Position numbers and translations under genes: made by a program | Part shown: positions 47,805 to 60,070 of the stretch, in pieces | Layout: each line of letters opens with the position of its first letter | Position numbering within the stretch: position 1 is the stretch's first letter | The notes under the pieces: model-generated | Told to the model about the DNA's origin: nothing | What the model saw: only the letters and a program-made list of their open reading frames with translations | The model's database searches: none | Assembly (NCBI GenBank): GCA_028284485.1 | Contig: JANQRQ010000055.1 | Span: 1-64,000, forward strand | Direction of reading: 5' to 3' | DNA length: 64,000 nucleotides | Source: Planctomycetaceae bacterium | Lineage (GTDB): Bacteria; Planctomycetota; Planctomycetia; Planctomycetales; Planctomycetaceae

Positions 47805-48272
47805 ATGGGAATCACTCGACTTACGGCCGCAGCCGCATTGCTTCTGCTGGCAGCGACTCAAGACAATGCACAAGCACAGGCAGTCCACGTCGCTGGAGCG
47901 ACTCCAGCTTATCACGGGCACGCTGCTCATCCATTTGGACAACCGGGAGGCTATGCCGGACGCGTCGGAGCCCCTTATTACTACTCCGCCCCTTTGCCGC
48001 AGCCTGGTTGTGGCGTTAATCAGGTAGCGCCAGCCCACGGGCATCACGCACCGGTCCACCGACACCACGCAACCGGTCATATGCACCAAGGTTACGGCTA
48101 CCGTGTTGGATACGGAGCGATGGCCGGTAGCGTCTATGACCGACATTTTGGCCCTGGCTATTATCGATACGCCGAACATGGCCATGTTCGCTTCCCTTAC
48201 TACAGCTACCGACGTCCGTGGTACTTCCAAGGTCCGCCTGTCTTCAATCGAGACACAAACTTCGCCTGGTAA
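47805..48272 (+). CDS. Exported His/Gly/Tyr-rich protein
   Basis: 155 residues from the ATG at 47805. Signal peptide about 1-25 (ends AQAQA). The mature part is rich in His, Gly, Tyr and Pro (AGATPAYHGHAAHPFGQPGG, HGHHAPVHRHHATGHMHQGY), which suggests metal binding or a surface coat role. A rho-independent terminator follows 58 bp after the stop. No recognisable domain. Confidence 0.75.
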   Translation: MGITRLTAAAALLLLAATQDNAQAQAVHVAGATPAYHGHAAHPFGQPGGYAGRVGAPYYYSAPLPQPGCGVNQVAPAHGHHAPVHRHHATGHMHQGYGYRVGYGAMAGSVYDRHFGPGYYRYAEHGHVRFPYYSYRRPWYFQGPPVFNRDTNFAW

Positions 48273-48329
48273 ACGACGGACAGGACGGCCGTTCGCCGGA
48301 CGCTGTAAACTGTTATTTGGAATCTCATT

Positions 48330-48371
48330 GGGGAGCTGCACCCGTAGTTACGGAGGCGGCTCCCCTTTTTT
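48330..48371 (+). terminator. Rho-independent terminator
   Basis: GGGGAGC (48330-48336) pairs with GCTCCCC (48359-48365), directly followed by six T; an inner CCGTA/TACGG pairing strengthens the stem. Ends the transcript of the His/Gly-rich gene. Confidence 0.85.
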
Positions 48372-48441
48372 GTGTATTTTTCAATCGATTCCAGGTCAGC
48401 CGAATTGCCTTGCCGATGGGCCAGGGGGCGTAAAGCAAAGC

Positions 48442-48535
48442 ATGACAATCGATTAAGTCAACCTATTTTCACTAATCGGACCGCCGCCAAATTCGGACAA
48501 ATAGCAAGATGACAATCAATTCTCACGATTGTCAT
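48442..48535 (+). promoter_or_regulatory. Three ATGACAATC motifs upstream of the secretin gene
   Basis: ATGACAATC occurs at 48442-48450 and 48509-48517, and its reverse complement GATTGTCAT at 48527-48535; the last two form a perfect 9-bp inverted repeat with a 9-base loop. About 218 bp upstream of the secretin start. The remainder of the gap from 48372 to 48752 has no gene. Could be a regulator site or a hairpin. Confidence 0.4.
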
Positions 48536-48752
48536 AACCGATATAGATAAAACCACGCGCAAGGTGGTCTGCGCCGCACGTGGGGTCATGAAACTCGAAA
48601 AGTCAGCATCAATCGATTCCGCACACGGCACAATTGCCCGAAAGACCCATGAGAAAGCGCAAGGAATGCGAGAGCCGCGTACCGCGGTTCATTCTTGGTC
48701 GATGCGGGCGGTGCCGATTCGACACGCCGGGAGTCAATAGGAGCAACCACGG

Positions 48753-50852
48753 ATGTTGAGATCTCCGTTTGAATCGCTGAAGTCTATTGGGAGTGCGGCC
48801 AAAAAACCGTTCGCATGCCTCGCCATCTTCGCCGCCATGGTTCTCGGCACGGTATCCGATTTGGCGGCTCAAAATGCCGTGCAAGCACCGTACATCGCAC
48901 AGGGCGGGCAGTATCGAATTCAGCAAGTTCAAAGCATGCAACCTTCACCGCCCGGAACACCGGTTCGAAGGCCGTTGCACCATTTGATCGATAGTATGCC
49001 CTCGATTCAGGAAGACCTCGAAGTCATCCACCATCGCAGTCAATTGATTCGCACGACGTCTGGCGTGGTACGGACGGCTGTGGCCGATCCTTCGATCGTT
49101 CAAATCGTTCACTACAGCCCCGACGAAATCGCAGTTCTCGGACTCGACATTGGTTCGACAACTCTCACGATCTGGTTTGAAAACGAGCGCGATCCGCTGA
49201 TTTATCTCGTCAACGTCATCCGCGATCCCAGCATTGAGGAGCGTCGGCGCATTGATTACGGAAAGCTCGAACGTAAGCTGGCTGTTCTCTTCCCCGACAG
49301 CAAGGTTTACCTCATCCCGCTTTCGGGGAAAATCATCGTCAAGGGACAAGCCCGCGACAGCGAAGAAGCCGCCCAAATCCTGCAGATTATTCGGGGCGAA
49401 TTCATCAATCAGTACGGCAGCCTCGGTGGTCCGCAGCCCGATCAACCGGCCGGGGTCGATACCCCGTACAACAATCTGGATTTGGTATCCCAGTTTATTG
49501 TCAACATGTTGGACGTGCCGGGCGAAAAGCAGGTGATGCTACACGTGCGAATCGCTGAACTCAATCGGGCCCAGCTCCGACAGATGGGCTTCGACATCAA
49601 CGTGTTGTTTGACGGCGGCCGTCATGCCGTTAACGCGCTGGCTGGTGGAATTCCGGCGACGCTCAGCGGTATTTTCGAGAACGGTGAAGTTAACGTTCTA
49701 CTGAACTGGCTGCGGTCGAATGGCTCGGCACAGATTCTCACCGAACCGACCGTAACGGTGCTCAGCGGGCATAGCGCAAGCTTTCTTTCGGGTGGCGAAT
49801 TTCCCGTTCCGACAATTGTGGGCGTCGGGGGCGCCCAAGCGTCAACGACAACTTTCCGCGGATTCGGCACATCGCTGGTCGTCACGCCAACGGTCATGGA
49901 TAAAGACAATATTCGCATGCAGATCATTCCCGAATTCAGTGCGATTAATAGCGCTAACGGGAACAACGGCATTCAAGGTTTGGACTCCCGCCGTGTGCAA
50001 ACCACGGTGGAACTTCGCGAAGGCCAAACGATTGCGATTGCCGGTTTGATTTCGCATCAAACGAGTACAGAAAACACCGGCATCCCGTTCTTGGGCGAAT
50101 TACCGTTCATCGGCCCAATTCTGTTTAACGCCAAACGTGCGACTCAGGACGAATCTGAGTTGTTGGTGTTGGTCACACCAGAATTGGTGCGACCGATGGA
50201 TGCCGACGAAGTTCCGCCGGTTCCCGGATTCTACGTCACGCACCCCAACAACACCGAACTGTACAAATACGGCATGATCGAAGGCGTTCCGGACGAACGC
50301 GTCTATCAGTTGGCACCGTACGGCAGTGGATCGGGTGTGGGAATGGACGTCGGATATCGGTTGTTCAACCCGGCCCCAGCCTCTCCCATGTATTCTCCTG
50401 TGCCGAACAATGCCTACGGCAACCAACAATACGGTGCCGGCATGGCTGATCCGAACTCCATGCCTCCAACCGGGGCACCGCAAACGATTCCGCAACGCTC
50501 CGGATCGGGAACCAACTATCCGCCGACGCAGGTTTCACCCGGACCGCAACCCCATAACGGTCTGCCGACGTTAGTACCGCCAAACCAAACCCGGCCGACA
50601 CCACTCCCGCAGAATACCGCACCTTCGATACCGCCAATTCCCGATGCAGCTGCCCGATCGGCATTGCCCGCCCAGTTTCCCTCCTCAGGGCTGACACCGG
50701 TCAATTACGAAGGCGAGTCGCAAGGGTTTTCTTTAAGAAAACTGCTGCCTTTGCCGTCGCGAAACGCAACGCATGCAAATTATCCCGGTACTTCCGGCTA
50801 TGGTCGGTCAGTTGGCAATCGTTGGGCAAACCACGAGTTGTTTTCGAGATAG
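48753..50852 (+). CDS. Outer-membrane secretin (CpaC/RcpA-like, type II/IV-pilus family)
   Basis: 699 residues. AGGAG precedes the start; signal peptide about 1-40. Residues about 85-165 form the N-terminal pilus-secretin domain (LIRTTSGVVRTAVADPSIVQ, then DEIAVLGLDIGSTTLTIWFE), 180-225 a BON-like segment (KVYLIPLSGKIIVKGQA), and about 270-475 the secretin channel (VPGEKQVMLHVRIAELNR, ILTEPTVTVLSGHSASFLSG, GEFPVPT, VELREGQTIAIAGLI, PFLGELPFIGPILF). The last 220 residues are Pro/Gly/Asn-rich. This arrangement is that of CpaC/RcpA in Tad pilus systems, though no other tad gene is present. Confidence 0.88.
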   Translation: MLRSPFESLKSIGSAAKKPFACLAIFAAMVLGTVSDLAAQNAVQAPYIAQGGQYRIQQVQSMQPSPPGTPVRRPLHHLIDSMPSIQEDLEVIHHRSQLIRTTSGVVRTAVADPSIVQIVHYSPDEIAVLGLDIGSTTLTIWFENERDPLIYLVNVIRDPSIEERRRIDYGKLERKLAVLFPDSKVYLIPLSGKIIVKGQARDSEEAAQILQIIRGEFINQYGSLGGPQPDQPAGVDTPYNNLDLVSQFIVNMLDVPGEKQVMLHVRIAELNRAQLRQMGFDINVLFDGGRHAVNALAGGIPATLSGIFENGEVNVLLNWLRSNGSAQILTEPTVTVLSGHSASFLSGGEFPVPTIVGVGGAQASTTTFRGFGTSLVVTPTVMDKDNIRMQIIPEFSAINSANGNNGIQGLDSRRVQTTVELREGQTIAIAGLISHQTSTENTGIPFLGELPFIGPILFNAKRATQDESELLVLVTPELVRPMDADEVPPVPGFYVTHPNNTELYKYGMIEGVPDERVYQLAPYGSGSGVGMDVGYRLFNPAPASPMYSPVPNNAYGNQQYGAGMADPNSMPPTGAPQTIPQRSGSGTNYPPTQVSPGPQPHNGLPTLVPPNQTRPTPLPQNTAPSIPPIPDAAARSALPAQFPSSGLTPVNYEGESQGFSLRKLLPLPSRNATHANYPGTSGYGRSVGNRWANHELFSR

Positions 50853-50971
50853 CAAGAACGTCCTGTCCGATAGAACTGACAACAGGCGCATGATTGTCGC
50901 CTGCCGAAACTTCCAACCCGACTTTCGCAACCAAGCCCGTTTCTTACGCGTTGTGCGGGATGAGGATTACC

Positions 50972-51703
50972 ATGACCCTTCTGAAAATTCGCTACTTCAC
51001 GTTGATGGGCCTGTTGGCTTTGACCATCACGACGAGTGGCTGCCGAAACTGTTTCTTCAAGCGATCTGACTATTGTGGCGTCGATCAATCCTGCACAACC
51101 TGTGGGGATCAATCGTGTGGGACGTGCGGCGACTGCTGCGAGACGGATTGCTGCCCGCTAAAATGCAAGAACTGGTTCGTCAAAGATCCTTGCAAACCGT
51201 GCATCTTTAAACGGCCTTCGCTGGCGATTCCCGAAACGTATCCGCTGGGAAGCGTCGTCCGAGCGCACTACCACACCCAGCAAGCCAACGGCGAAGCAGC
51301 CGACTTCATTCTGCATCGGCACGAATTCGTCGGATCGACCGCCGAGTTGACTCCCTACGGCCGAGACCACATTGTCGAAATCGCCGCTCGTATGCGGAGT
51401 GCGCCGTTCCCGGTCATCGTCGAAAGGTCCGAACACAATGCCGACCCCGAACTCGACCAACATCGCCGAGACATCGTCGCCCAAGTGCTAACCGACTTCG
51501 GCAACCCCGATGCTCAGCAGCGGACGTTTGTTTCGCAGTCGTACGGCCGGCACCTGAATTCGCGTGAAGCAGAAAACGATTACTACCAATTCATCTTCTC
51601 TCGTGGCTTTGGCGTAGGCGGCGGATTCGGCAACCTCGGCGGAACCAACACCAACATCGGCGGATTCGGCGGAGGGGGAGGATTTGGATTCGGCGGATTT
51701 TAG
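50972..51703 (+). CDS. Cys-rich lipoprotein with OmpA-like domain
   Basis: 243 residues from the ATG at 50972 (GAGG upstream). Signal ends in a lipobox TSGC (Cys24). Residues 24-76 contain 14 Cys in short CxxC-like spacings (CRNC, CGDQSC, CGDCC, DCCPLKC, DPCKPC). Residues about 90-190 are OmpA-like: FILHRHEFVGSTAELTPYGR, then IAARMRSAPFPVIVERSEHN and LDQHRRDIVAQVLTDFG. The tail is Gly/Phe-rich. It is probably an outer-membrane or envelope lipoprotein linked with the adjacent secretin. A terminator follows. Confidence 0.8.
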   Translation: MTLLKIRYFTLMGLLALTITTSGCRNCFFKRSDYCGVDQSCTTCGDQSCGTCGDCCETDCCPLKCKNWFVKDPCKPCIFKRPSLAIPETYPLGSVVRAHYHTQQANGEAADFILHRHEFVGSTAELTPYGRDHIVEIAARMRSAPFPVIVERSEHNADPELDQHRRDIVAQVLTDFGNPDAQQRTFVSQSYGRHLNSREAENDYYQFIFSRGFGVGGGFGNLGGTNTNIGGFGGGGGFGFGGF

Positions 51704-51752
51704 ATCGGCTGAAACGGATTCATAACGACTCATCGATTTGTTATTATCATTC

Positions 51753-51787
51753 GCACGGTTGGGTTTCGATCCAACCGTGCTTTTTTT
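51753..51787 (+). terminator. Rho-independent terminator
   Basis: GCACGGTTGG and CCAACCGTGC form a perfect 10-bp stem with an eight-base loop, followed by TTTTTTT. Ends the secretin-lipoprotein transcript. Confidence 0.9.
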
Positions 51788-51960
51788 GTTGTGTGACGGC
51801 AGTTCCTGGAATTCCGTTCGGATTGCGCATTGAATCAACGGTCACTCTGTGGAATCGCTTTTCATTTCTTGATCGATCACAAACTTTGGCACCGGATCCT
51901 GGTTTTGCCCGGATCGGCGTGCCGTGTTGCTTTGCCATTTGAAAACTGAAAACGAAAAAC

Positions 51961-52443
51961 ATGCCCGCCTCGAACCAACCACAGCCAAAAAGTGCCGCCC
52001 CCGCATTTCATCTGCCTGCCTATCCGGAGGGGAAAATTCGCCTCAGCCAATTCAAAGGCGAGAAAAACGTTGTGTTGTATTTCTACCCGCGTGACGATAC
52101 GCCGGGTTGCACTGCCGAATCGTGCGATTTTCGCGATCAATGGCCGGCCCTTAAGAAGGCCGACACGATCGTACTCGGTGTCAGCAAGGACACCGTCGAA
52201 TCGCACGAGAAGTTCGCGACGAAGTACTCGTTGCCGTTTCCGTTACTGGCCGATGTCGACCACAAAGTTTGCGAAAAGTATGGCGTGTGGGTCGAAAAGT
52301 CGAATTACGGTCGCAAATACATGGGAATCGAACGCACCACGTTTTTGATCAACAAGAAGGGCCGCGTCGTGAAGGTCTGGCCAAAGGTGAAAGTCAAAGG
52401 CCACGTCGCCGAGGTTGCGGCCGCCATTGATGAGTTGGAATAG
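51961..52443 (+). CDS. bcp: Thioredoxin-dependent peroxiredoxin, Bcp/PrxQ type
   Basis: 160 residues. Reduces hydrogen and organic peroxides using thioredoxin. The peroxidatic Cys lies in YPRDDTPGCTAESCDFRD (C50) with the resolving Cys five residues later (C55), the hallmark of atypical 2-Cys PrxQ enzymes. IVLGVSKDTVESHEKFATKY and FPLLAD follow, as in family members. No signal peptide, so cytoplasmic. Confidence 0.95.
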   Translation: MPASNQPQPKSAAPAFHLPAYPEGKIRLSQFKGEKNVVLYFYPRDDTPGCTAESCDFRDQWPALKKADTIVLGVSKDTVESHEKFATKYSLPFPLLADVDHKVCEKYGVWVEKSNYGRKYMGIERTTFLINKKGRVVKVWPKVKVKGHVAEVAAAIDELE

Positions 52444-52457
52444 CGGGAGTTGGCCGC

Positions 52458-52571
52458 CTACCCGATCTGGCGAATCATTTTGGCCAACCGCATAAGCCCC
52501 AAAACGACCGCGGCCACCAATGCCGACGAAATGAGAATCACCAAATAGTAGCTAAAGCGGCCGTTCTTCAT
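52458..52571 (-). CDS. Candidate 37-residue single-span membrane protein
   Basis: Reads MKNGRFSYYLVILISSALVA, then AVVLGLMRLAKMIRQIG and a stop. One transmembrane helix (about 9-27) with positively charged C-terminus. A weak purine-rich site (GAGCGAGA) precedes the ATG. Its 3' end faces the bcp stop, 14 bp away. Too short to be sure of; the amphipathic layout favours a real gene. Confidence 0.5.
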   Translation of the reverse strand: MKNGRFSYYLVILISSALVAAVVLGLMRLAKMIRQIG

Positions 52572-52908
52572 TCTCGCTCGCAGCCAGACCCCTCATGAAA
52601 CAGCGTCCGATTGATTCGGATCGTTCCTATGTTAAAGGAAACCCGAAACGTAAGTGAGGGACGAAGCGGAATCGGCGTCCGTGACGGCTCGGTTTGGGAA
52701 CCACTCCCTCAACGACTAGAGCATTTCGAAATTGAGCTAGCGACTTTCGCGTTGTTTTCGACGCACTTCACTGTCGGCTAGGCGCTACAGTATAGCGAGA
52801 CGGAGTCTAAGAGCGTTTTCGAAAACTTGTAACCGTCCTGCCTCGCGGTTACCCGGTATTTGCCGTGTCAAAATCGAACTTCGCGGGCATAGGAAAGAGC
52901 AACCTGCT
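52572..52908. other. Gap of 337 bp between the small membrane gene and carB
   Basis: No gene is supported. 52738-52807 is a divergent second copy of the repeat at 15251-15319. Confidence 0.5.
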
Positions 52909-56187
<3,279 letters not shown>

Positions 56188-56574
56188 AAGTTCTCTATCG
56201 CAAATCAGTTATGGTTGTGGCGGAAAGATTTGCCTGCCTTGTGCCGACCCGCGAAATTCGAGCGATTTCCGACTCCGCTCAGCACGCAACGCGCAAATCT
56301 TCTCAAAAGTAACAAGACATTCGCGATTATCAAGTTTGCGGCGGGGGAGAATCGGGCTTCGGACGATATTCGCAATTTCTCAGTCGACTTCCGGTCAAGA
56401 AATTCCGAACCGACCGGCTGACAGAGGTTGACCGTTCGATATACTGAATTGTCGCAAACGCTCGTTATTGCAGCACCAAGCCGGCAGCCCGACGACTTCT
56501 GTTCGCAGTTCGCCATGTAACGGGTTTTTGCCCCAGCTTTGATTGACCAACTCTGAATGAAAGTAGATTGATCG
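56188..56574. other. 387-bp divergent gap without a supported gene
   Basis: It separates carB (leftward) from the gene at 56575 (rightward) and should contain both promoters. No operator or leader structure is clear. Confidence 0.45.
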
Positions 56575-57498
56575 ATGCCCATTCGGCGATTGCTGATTGT
56601 CACTGTGCTTGCTTGTAGTGTCATCGGTGGCTGGAAATCGACCCAGTCGCGATCGGATTCGAAAACAGCGACGAACGGCTTAATCGATTTTGAGTTGGCA
56701 ACGCGCCCGCAGCATTCATTTGTCTCTACGGACGAGTCCCCTCAGACAGTGCAGCTTGCGCAGGCTCAATCGAGTGCCTCGGAACCAGGCTGGGGACATT
56801 TGCGCGGTCGTCTTGTTTTCGACGGACCGGCTCCCGAGCCACAGAAATTGGAACTCAACAAGGACATCGAATTCTGTTCCAAGCACCCGCCGGTTGATGA
56901 ATCGCTGGTGGTCAACGCAGAGAACCAAGGTTTGGCCAATGCTGTTCTGTGGCTACAAACGGGGCGCTCCAGTAATACTCCCGTGCACGCTTCTTACCAG
57001 AAAGCGGCTGAAGAAAACGTCACATTGAAAAACGAGCATTGCCGATTTGATCCCCACGTGTGCATCGTGCGGACTTCCCAAACGTTGGTTATTGGCAATG
57101 CCGACGCCGTCGGGCACAATACGGCTGCCAATTTACTACGGAATTTTCCGTTCAACGCCGTGACCGGACCCGATGCAAACGTCGAACAAAAGTTTGGCAT
57201 GCCGGAACGCAAGCCGGCCAAAGTGCAATGCTCGATTCATCCCTGGATGACAGCGTGGCTGGTGGTGACCGATCATCCGTATGTCGCGGTCACCGATGAA
57301 AACGGAGGATTTGAGATCCGCAATCTGCCGGCCGGCGAGCATACCTTTCAAATCTGGCACGAATCTGCTGAGGTGTTCGACAAGGTCACCCGCGACGGAA
57401 AACCGGTGGAACTCGATCGTGGGCAATTGACCGTGACAATTGATTCGGGCGTCACCAAACTGGGCGAGTTACGGGTATCCCCGGCGATTTTCGAATGA
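56575..57498 (+). CDS. Exported protein with carboxypeptidase-regulatory/cupredoxin-like folds
   Basis: 307 residues. Signal-like hydrophobic segment about residues 5-20. Residues about 75-90 (GHLRGRLVFDGPAPEPQKL) begin a beta-rich domain with conserved CSKHPPVDESLVVNAENQGL and LWLQTG, and the C-terminal part reads CSIHPWMTAWLVVTDHPYVAVT, then DENGGFEIRNLPAGEHTFQIWHE, typical of carboxypeptidase-regulatory-like folds. The Cys-His spacing in CSIHPWM resembles a cupredoxin copper site; copper binding is inferred only. Common in planctomycetes, role unknown. Confidence 0.75.
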   Translation: MPIRRLLIVTVLACSVIGGWKSTQSRSDSKTATNGLIDFELATRPQHSFVSTDESPQTVQLAQAQSSASEPGWGHLRGRLVFDGPAPEPQKLELNKDIEFCSKHPPVDESLVVNAENQGLANAVLWLQTGRSSNTPVHASYQKAAEENVTLKNEHCRFDPHVCIVRTSQTLVIGNADAVGHNTAANLLRNFPFNAVTGPDANVEQKFGMPERKPAKVQCSIHPWMTAWLVVTDHPYVAVTDENGGFEIRNLPAGEHTFQIWHESAEVFDKVTRDGKPVELDRGQLTVTIDSGVTKLGELRVSPAIFE

Positions 57499-58082
57499 GG
57501 TGGACTTTTCTGTAGCACAACGACAGGCGTGGATCGCGAATAGTGGTCCTCTTGGCCGAAGGCCATATTTTAAGGGCTGAAGGCCCAGGACGCCCAATGC
57601 CGGTGGTGTTAACCACCCGTGCCCGTGCCCGAGCCAGCACAAGGCCTGACAGGCCGACACATGGACTAGAAATGTGCCAGCCCTTCGGGCTTGTGTAGGA
57701 GCCACACTCTTCACCGGGGCTTGACAGCCCCGGCAAAGGATATGCCGACCCGTCGGGTCTTCAGCAACTGGCCATTGACTCGTTCTCAGGCTCCCGCCTG
57801 GGAACGCACTGGTCACGAGGCTCTGGCCTCGTTCCAATGGATTCCCGCCTCCGCGGGAATGACGTGCTGTGGGGCTCTATCTCCAGAGGTCTTCACCTCT
57901 CCCGCTGACTACCGACTCCGACACCGTACTCCCCTCTCCCGCCGGGAGAGGGTGGCCGAAGGCCGGGTGAGGGGATCTACTCGTTCCGATCAATTCTCGG
58001 GAGTCACTTACAATGTGGCGGCTATGGATTCCCGCCTCCGCGGGAATGACTGACTGTAAGCACTCATGATCCAGTTCACAGT
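57499..58082. other. 584-bp gap of short repeats
   Basis: Contains ATTCCCGCCTCCGCGGGAAT twice (57840-57859 and 58027-58046) and several G/C-rich phrases with inverted complements (for example GGCCGAAGGCCATA, CCGCCGGGAGAGGGTGGCCG). No gene. The structure is like that of other planctomycete repeat-bearing gaps. Confidence 0.55.
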
Positions 58083-58637
58083 TCAATCCTGCGGCGGGTC
58101 GATTCCGAAGTCTTGAATCGTCAGCAATGTGCGGAACGGCAGATCGCGTTCAGCGAAGTTGGCAGCGCCCCCTTCCATGCGGTCGACAATGCCGACCACT
58201 TGCACCACTTTGCAGCCGTACTCCTGAATCCGCTCGACCGCTTGTATCGAACTCCCACCGGTTGTCACGACATCGTCAATGACCACGACGCGCTGCCCCG
58301 GTTCGACAGGGCCTTCGATGTAACGATTCGTGCCATGCCCTTTCGCCTCTTTGCGAACCATGCAACCGATGAGCGAGCGATCTTGGGCGGCAGCCACCGT
58401 GAGGACGCCGCCAATGATCGGATCGGCTCCGATGGACATTCCGCCAATCGCATCGAACTCCACATCAGAAAGTAATTCCAGCAATCCTTCGGAAATCAGC
58501 TTCAGGCCCTGCGAATGCAGCGTGACCTGCTTGCCGTCGAGGTAATAGGTCGATTTGCGGCCCGAAACCAGCGTGAAGTCGCCGAATTTCAAAGCGCGTT
58601 CGTGAAACAGGTCAATCAATTGCTGGCGGTCGTACAT
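58083..58637 (-). CDS. pyrE: Orotate phosphoribosyltransferase
   Basis: 184 residues from the ATG at 58637 (in-frame starts further upstream add a non-homologous leader). Converts orotate and PRPP to orotidine-5'-phosphate. The PRPP-binding loop is VVVIDDVVTTGGSS at residues 117-130; SGRKSTYYLDGK (about 25-36) and GGMSIGADPIIGGV (about 65-78) are the other conserved segments, together with CMVRKEAKGHGT. It shares a pathway with carB nearby but is not in the same operon. Confidence 0.95.
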   Translation of the reverse strand: MYDRQQLIDLFHERALKFGDFTLVSGRKSTYYLDGKQVTLHSQGLKLISEGLLELLSDVEFDAIGGMSIGADPIIGGVLTVAAAQDRSLIGCMVRKEAKGHGTNRYIEGPVEPGQRVVVIDDVVTTGGSSIQAVERIQEYGCKVVQVVGIVDRMEGGAANFAERDLPFRTLLTIQDFGIDPPQD

Positions 58638-58813
58638 GACGAACTTTCCATTGGCGCGCACCGGCAGAGACCAAAGACTTCTACGGTGCGCGAGGCATCG
58701 ATGAGAGGTTTGCAGCACCAATCGGGCTTGAGTTCCGACTCGAAACTCCCTGCCGAAGAGGCGGCCCGATCATCTTAGCGAACCGCTCATCGCGTGCAAA
58801 CAGACTGCAACTT

Positions 58814-60061
58814 TTAGCGCCGAATGATCACTTCAGAGCCGTTTTGCAGCATGTCGTACACTTCGGCGACGTCTTGGTTGTTCATGCGGATGCAGCCCCG
58901 CGATTCGGCACGTCCGATCGACTGCGGTTCGATCGTTCCATGAATGCCGAAGCTGTCGCCGATGTCGATCCAATGTTCCCCAAGGGGATTGCTGGGGTCG
59001 TCAGCCGCAATCACGCGGCCTTGGGGATCGGTGTACTGGGGATTAAACACTTTGTTGCGAACCACAAACTTGCCAATCGGGCTGGCACCGTCTTTGCCGA
59101 TGCCGACGGCATATCGTTTGACGAAGTAGCCATGGGCGTGAAGCGTCAATTCGTAATCACTCAGATCGACGAACGCATGAAACGGCCCCTTAATGACCTT
59201 CAGCTTTTGTCCGGCACGTATGCGTTGCGCGTCAACACGATTGAGCTTGGCCAGATACTCCCACGGAACGTGATATTGCTGAGCAATCAACCGCAGCTGA
59301 TCGCCGGGCTGAATTTCGTGCGGAGCCATGTAATGCGGCTGCGGCGAGAAGTAAATCAGGTTCGACGTCATTGTAATTCGCTGCTCGATCTCAGGACGCA
59401 TTTCGGGACGCTTCCAGTAAATCGTCGAGAGCATGCGATGAGCGGCAATATCCTCACCGGCATCCAATAACCGGTCGATTTCGATCAACTCCGGGTCATT
59501 ACTGGGACGGCGGATCGGTTCCAATTCGCTGGACGGTGCGCCGGGCAGTTCGCTGCTCCCAACGCCGGTGTCGATCAATTGGGTAACTTCGCTTGATGTT
59601 TGCTGAATCGGCTGCAGGGAGTTCGCGTTGTCGATGGCAACGTCGGCGGCAATGACATTCGCGGATGGATCAGACGCCGTGTTCGGAAACTCGGGCGGTA
59701 ACAAGTTGACCTCGCCGGGAGCGGCTGTCTGCAGACCTTGGCGGCTTCCTTCCGACGCCACGGCCGGCTCGAGCAACAGCTCGTCAAATTCTTCCCGAAC
59801 ATCCGGCTCGTTCTGTAATTCGAAAATATCGCTGTCGTAGATCTCTGACTGCTGACTATTCGCAATACGCAACGTGCCCGGTTCTTGCAAATCCGGCAAG
59901 TCGACATGACCGACGTCAGCGAGACGACCGCTTTCCGCCTCTCCAATTTCGAATGGAAGCCAATGCAGCTTCCAGGCGGCGACGAGTCCACAAGCCACGA
60001 TGAAACAGATTCCGATGATCGGGCGGTGCAGCGCACGTCTGCGAAAATCATGTCGAAGCAT
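58814..60061 (-). CDS. L,D-transpeptidase with LysM domain, membrane-anchored
   Basis: 415 residues from the ATG at 60061 (AAGGA eight bases upstream; an ATG at 60070 is an alternative). Basic N-terminus and one membrane segment (about 15-34), then a Ser/Pro/Glu-rich linker, a LysM peptidoglycan-binding motif (about 270-320: IQPGDQLRLIAQQYHVPWEY, RIRAGQKLKVIKG) and the YkuD catalytic domain with HGT at about 374-376 and SRGC at about 387-390, Cys being nucleophile. It crosslinks peptidoglycan or attaches proteins to it in the periplasm. Planctomycetes do have peptidoglycan. Confidence 0.93.
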   Translation of the reverse strand: MLRHDFRRRALHRPIIGICFIVACGLVAAWKLHWLPFEIGEAESGRLADVGHVDLPDLQEPGTLRIANSQQSEIYDSDIFELQNEPDVREEFDELLLEPAVASEGSRQGLQTAAPGEVNLLPPEFPNTASDPSANVIAADVAIDNANSLQPIQQTSSEVTQLIDTGVGSSELPGAPSSELEPIRRPSNDPELIEIDRLLDAGEDIAAHRMLSTIYWKRPEMRPEIEQRITMTSNLIYFSPQPHYMAPHEIQPGDQLRLIAQQYHVPWEYLAKLNRVDAQRIRAGQKLKVIKGPFHAFVDLSDYELTLHAHGYFVKRYAVGIGKDGASPIGKFVVRNKVFNPQYTDPQGRVIAADDPSNPLGEHWIDIGDSFGIHGTIEPQSIGRAESRGCIRMNNQDVAEVYDMLQNGSEVIIRR

Positions 60062-60070
60062 GAGGTCCAT

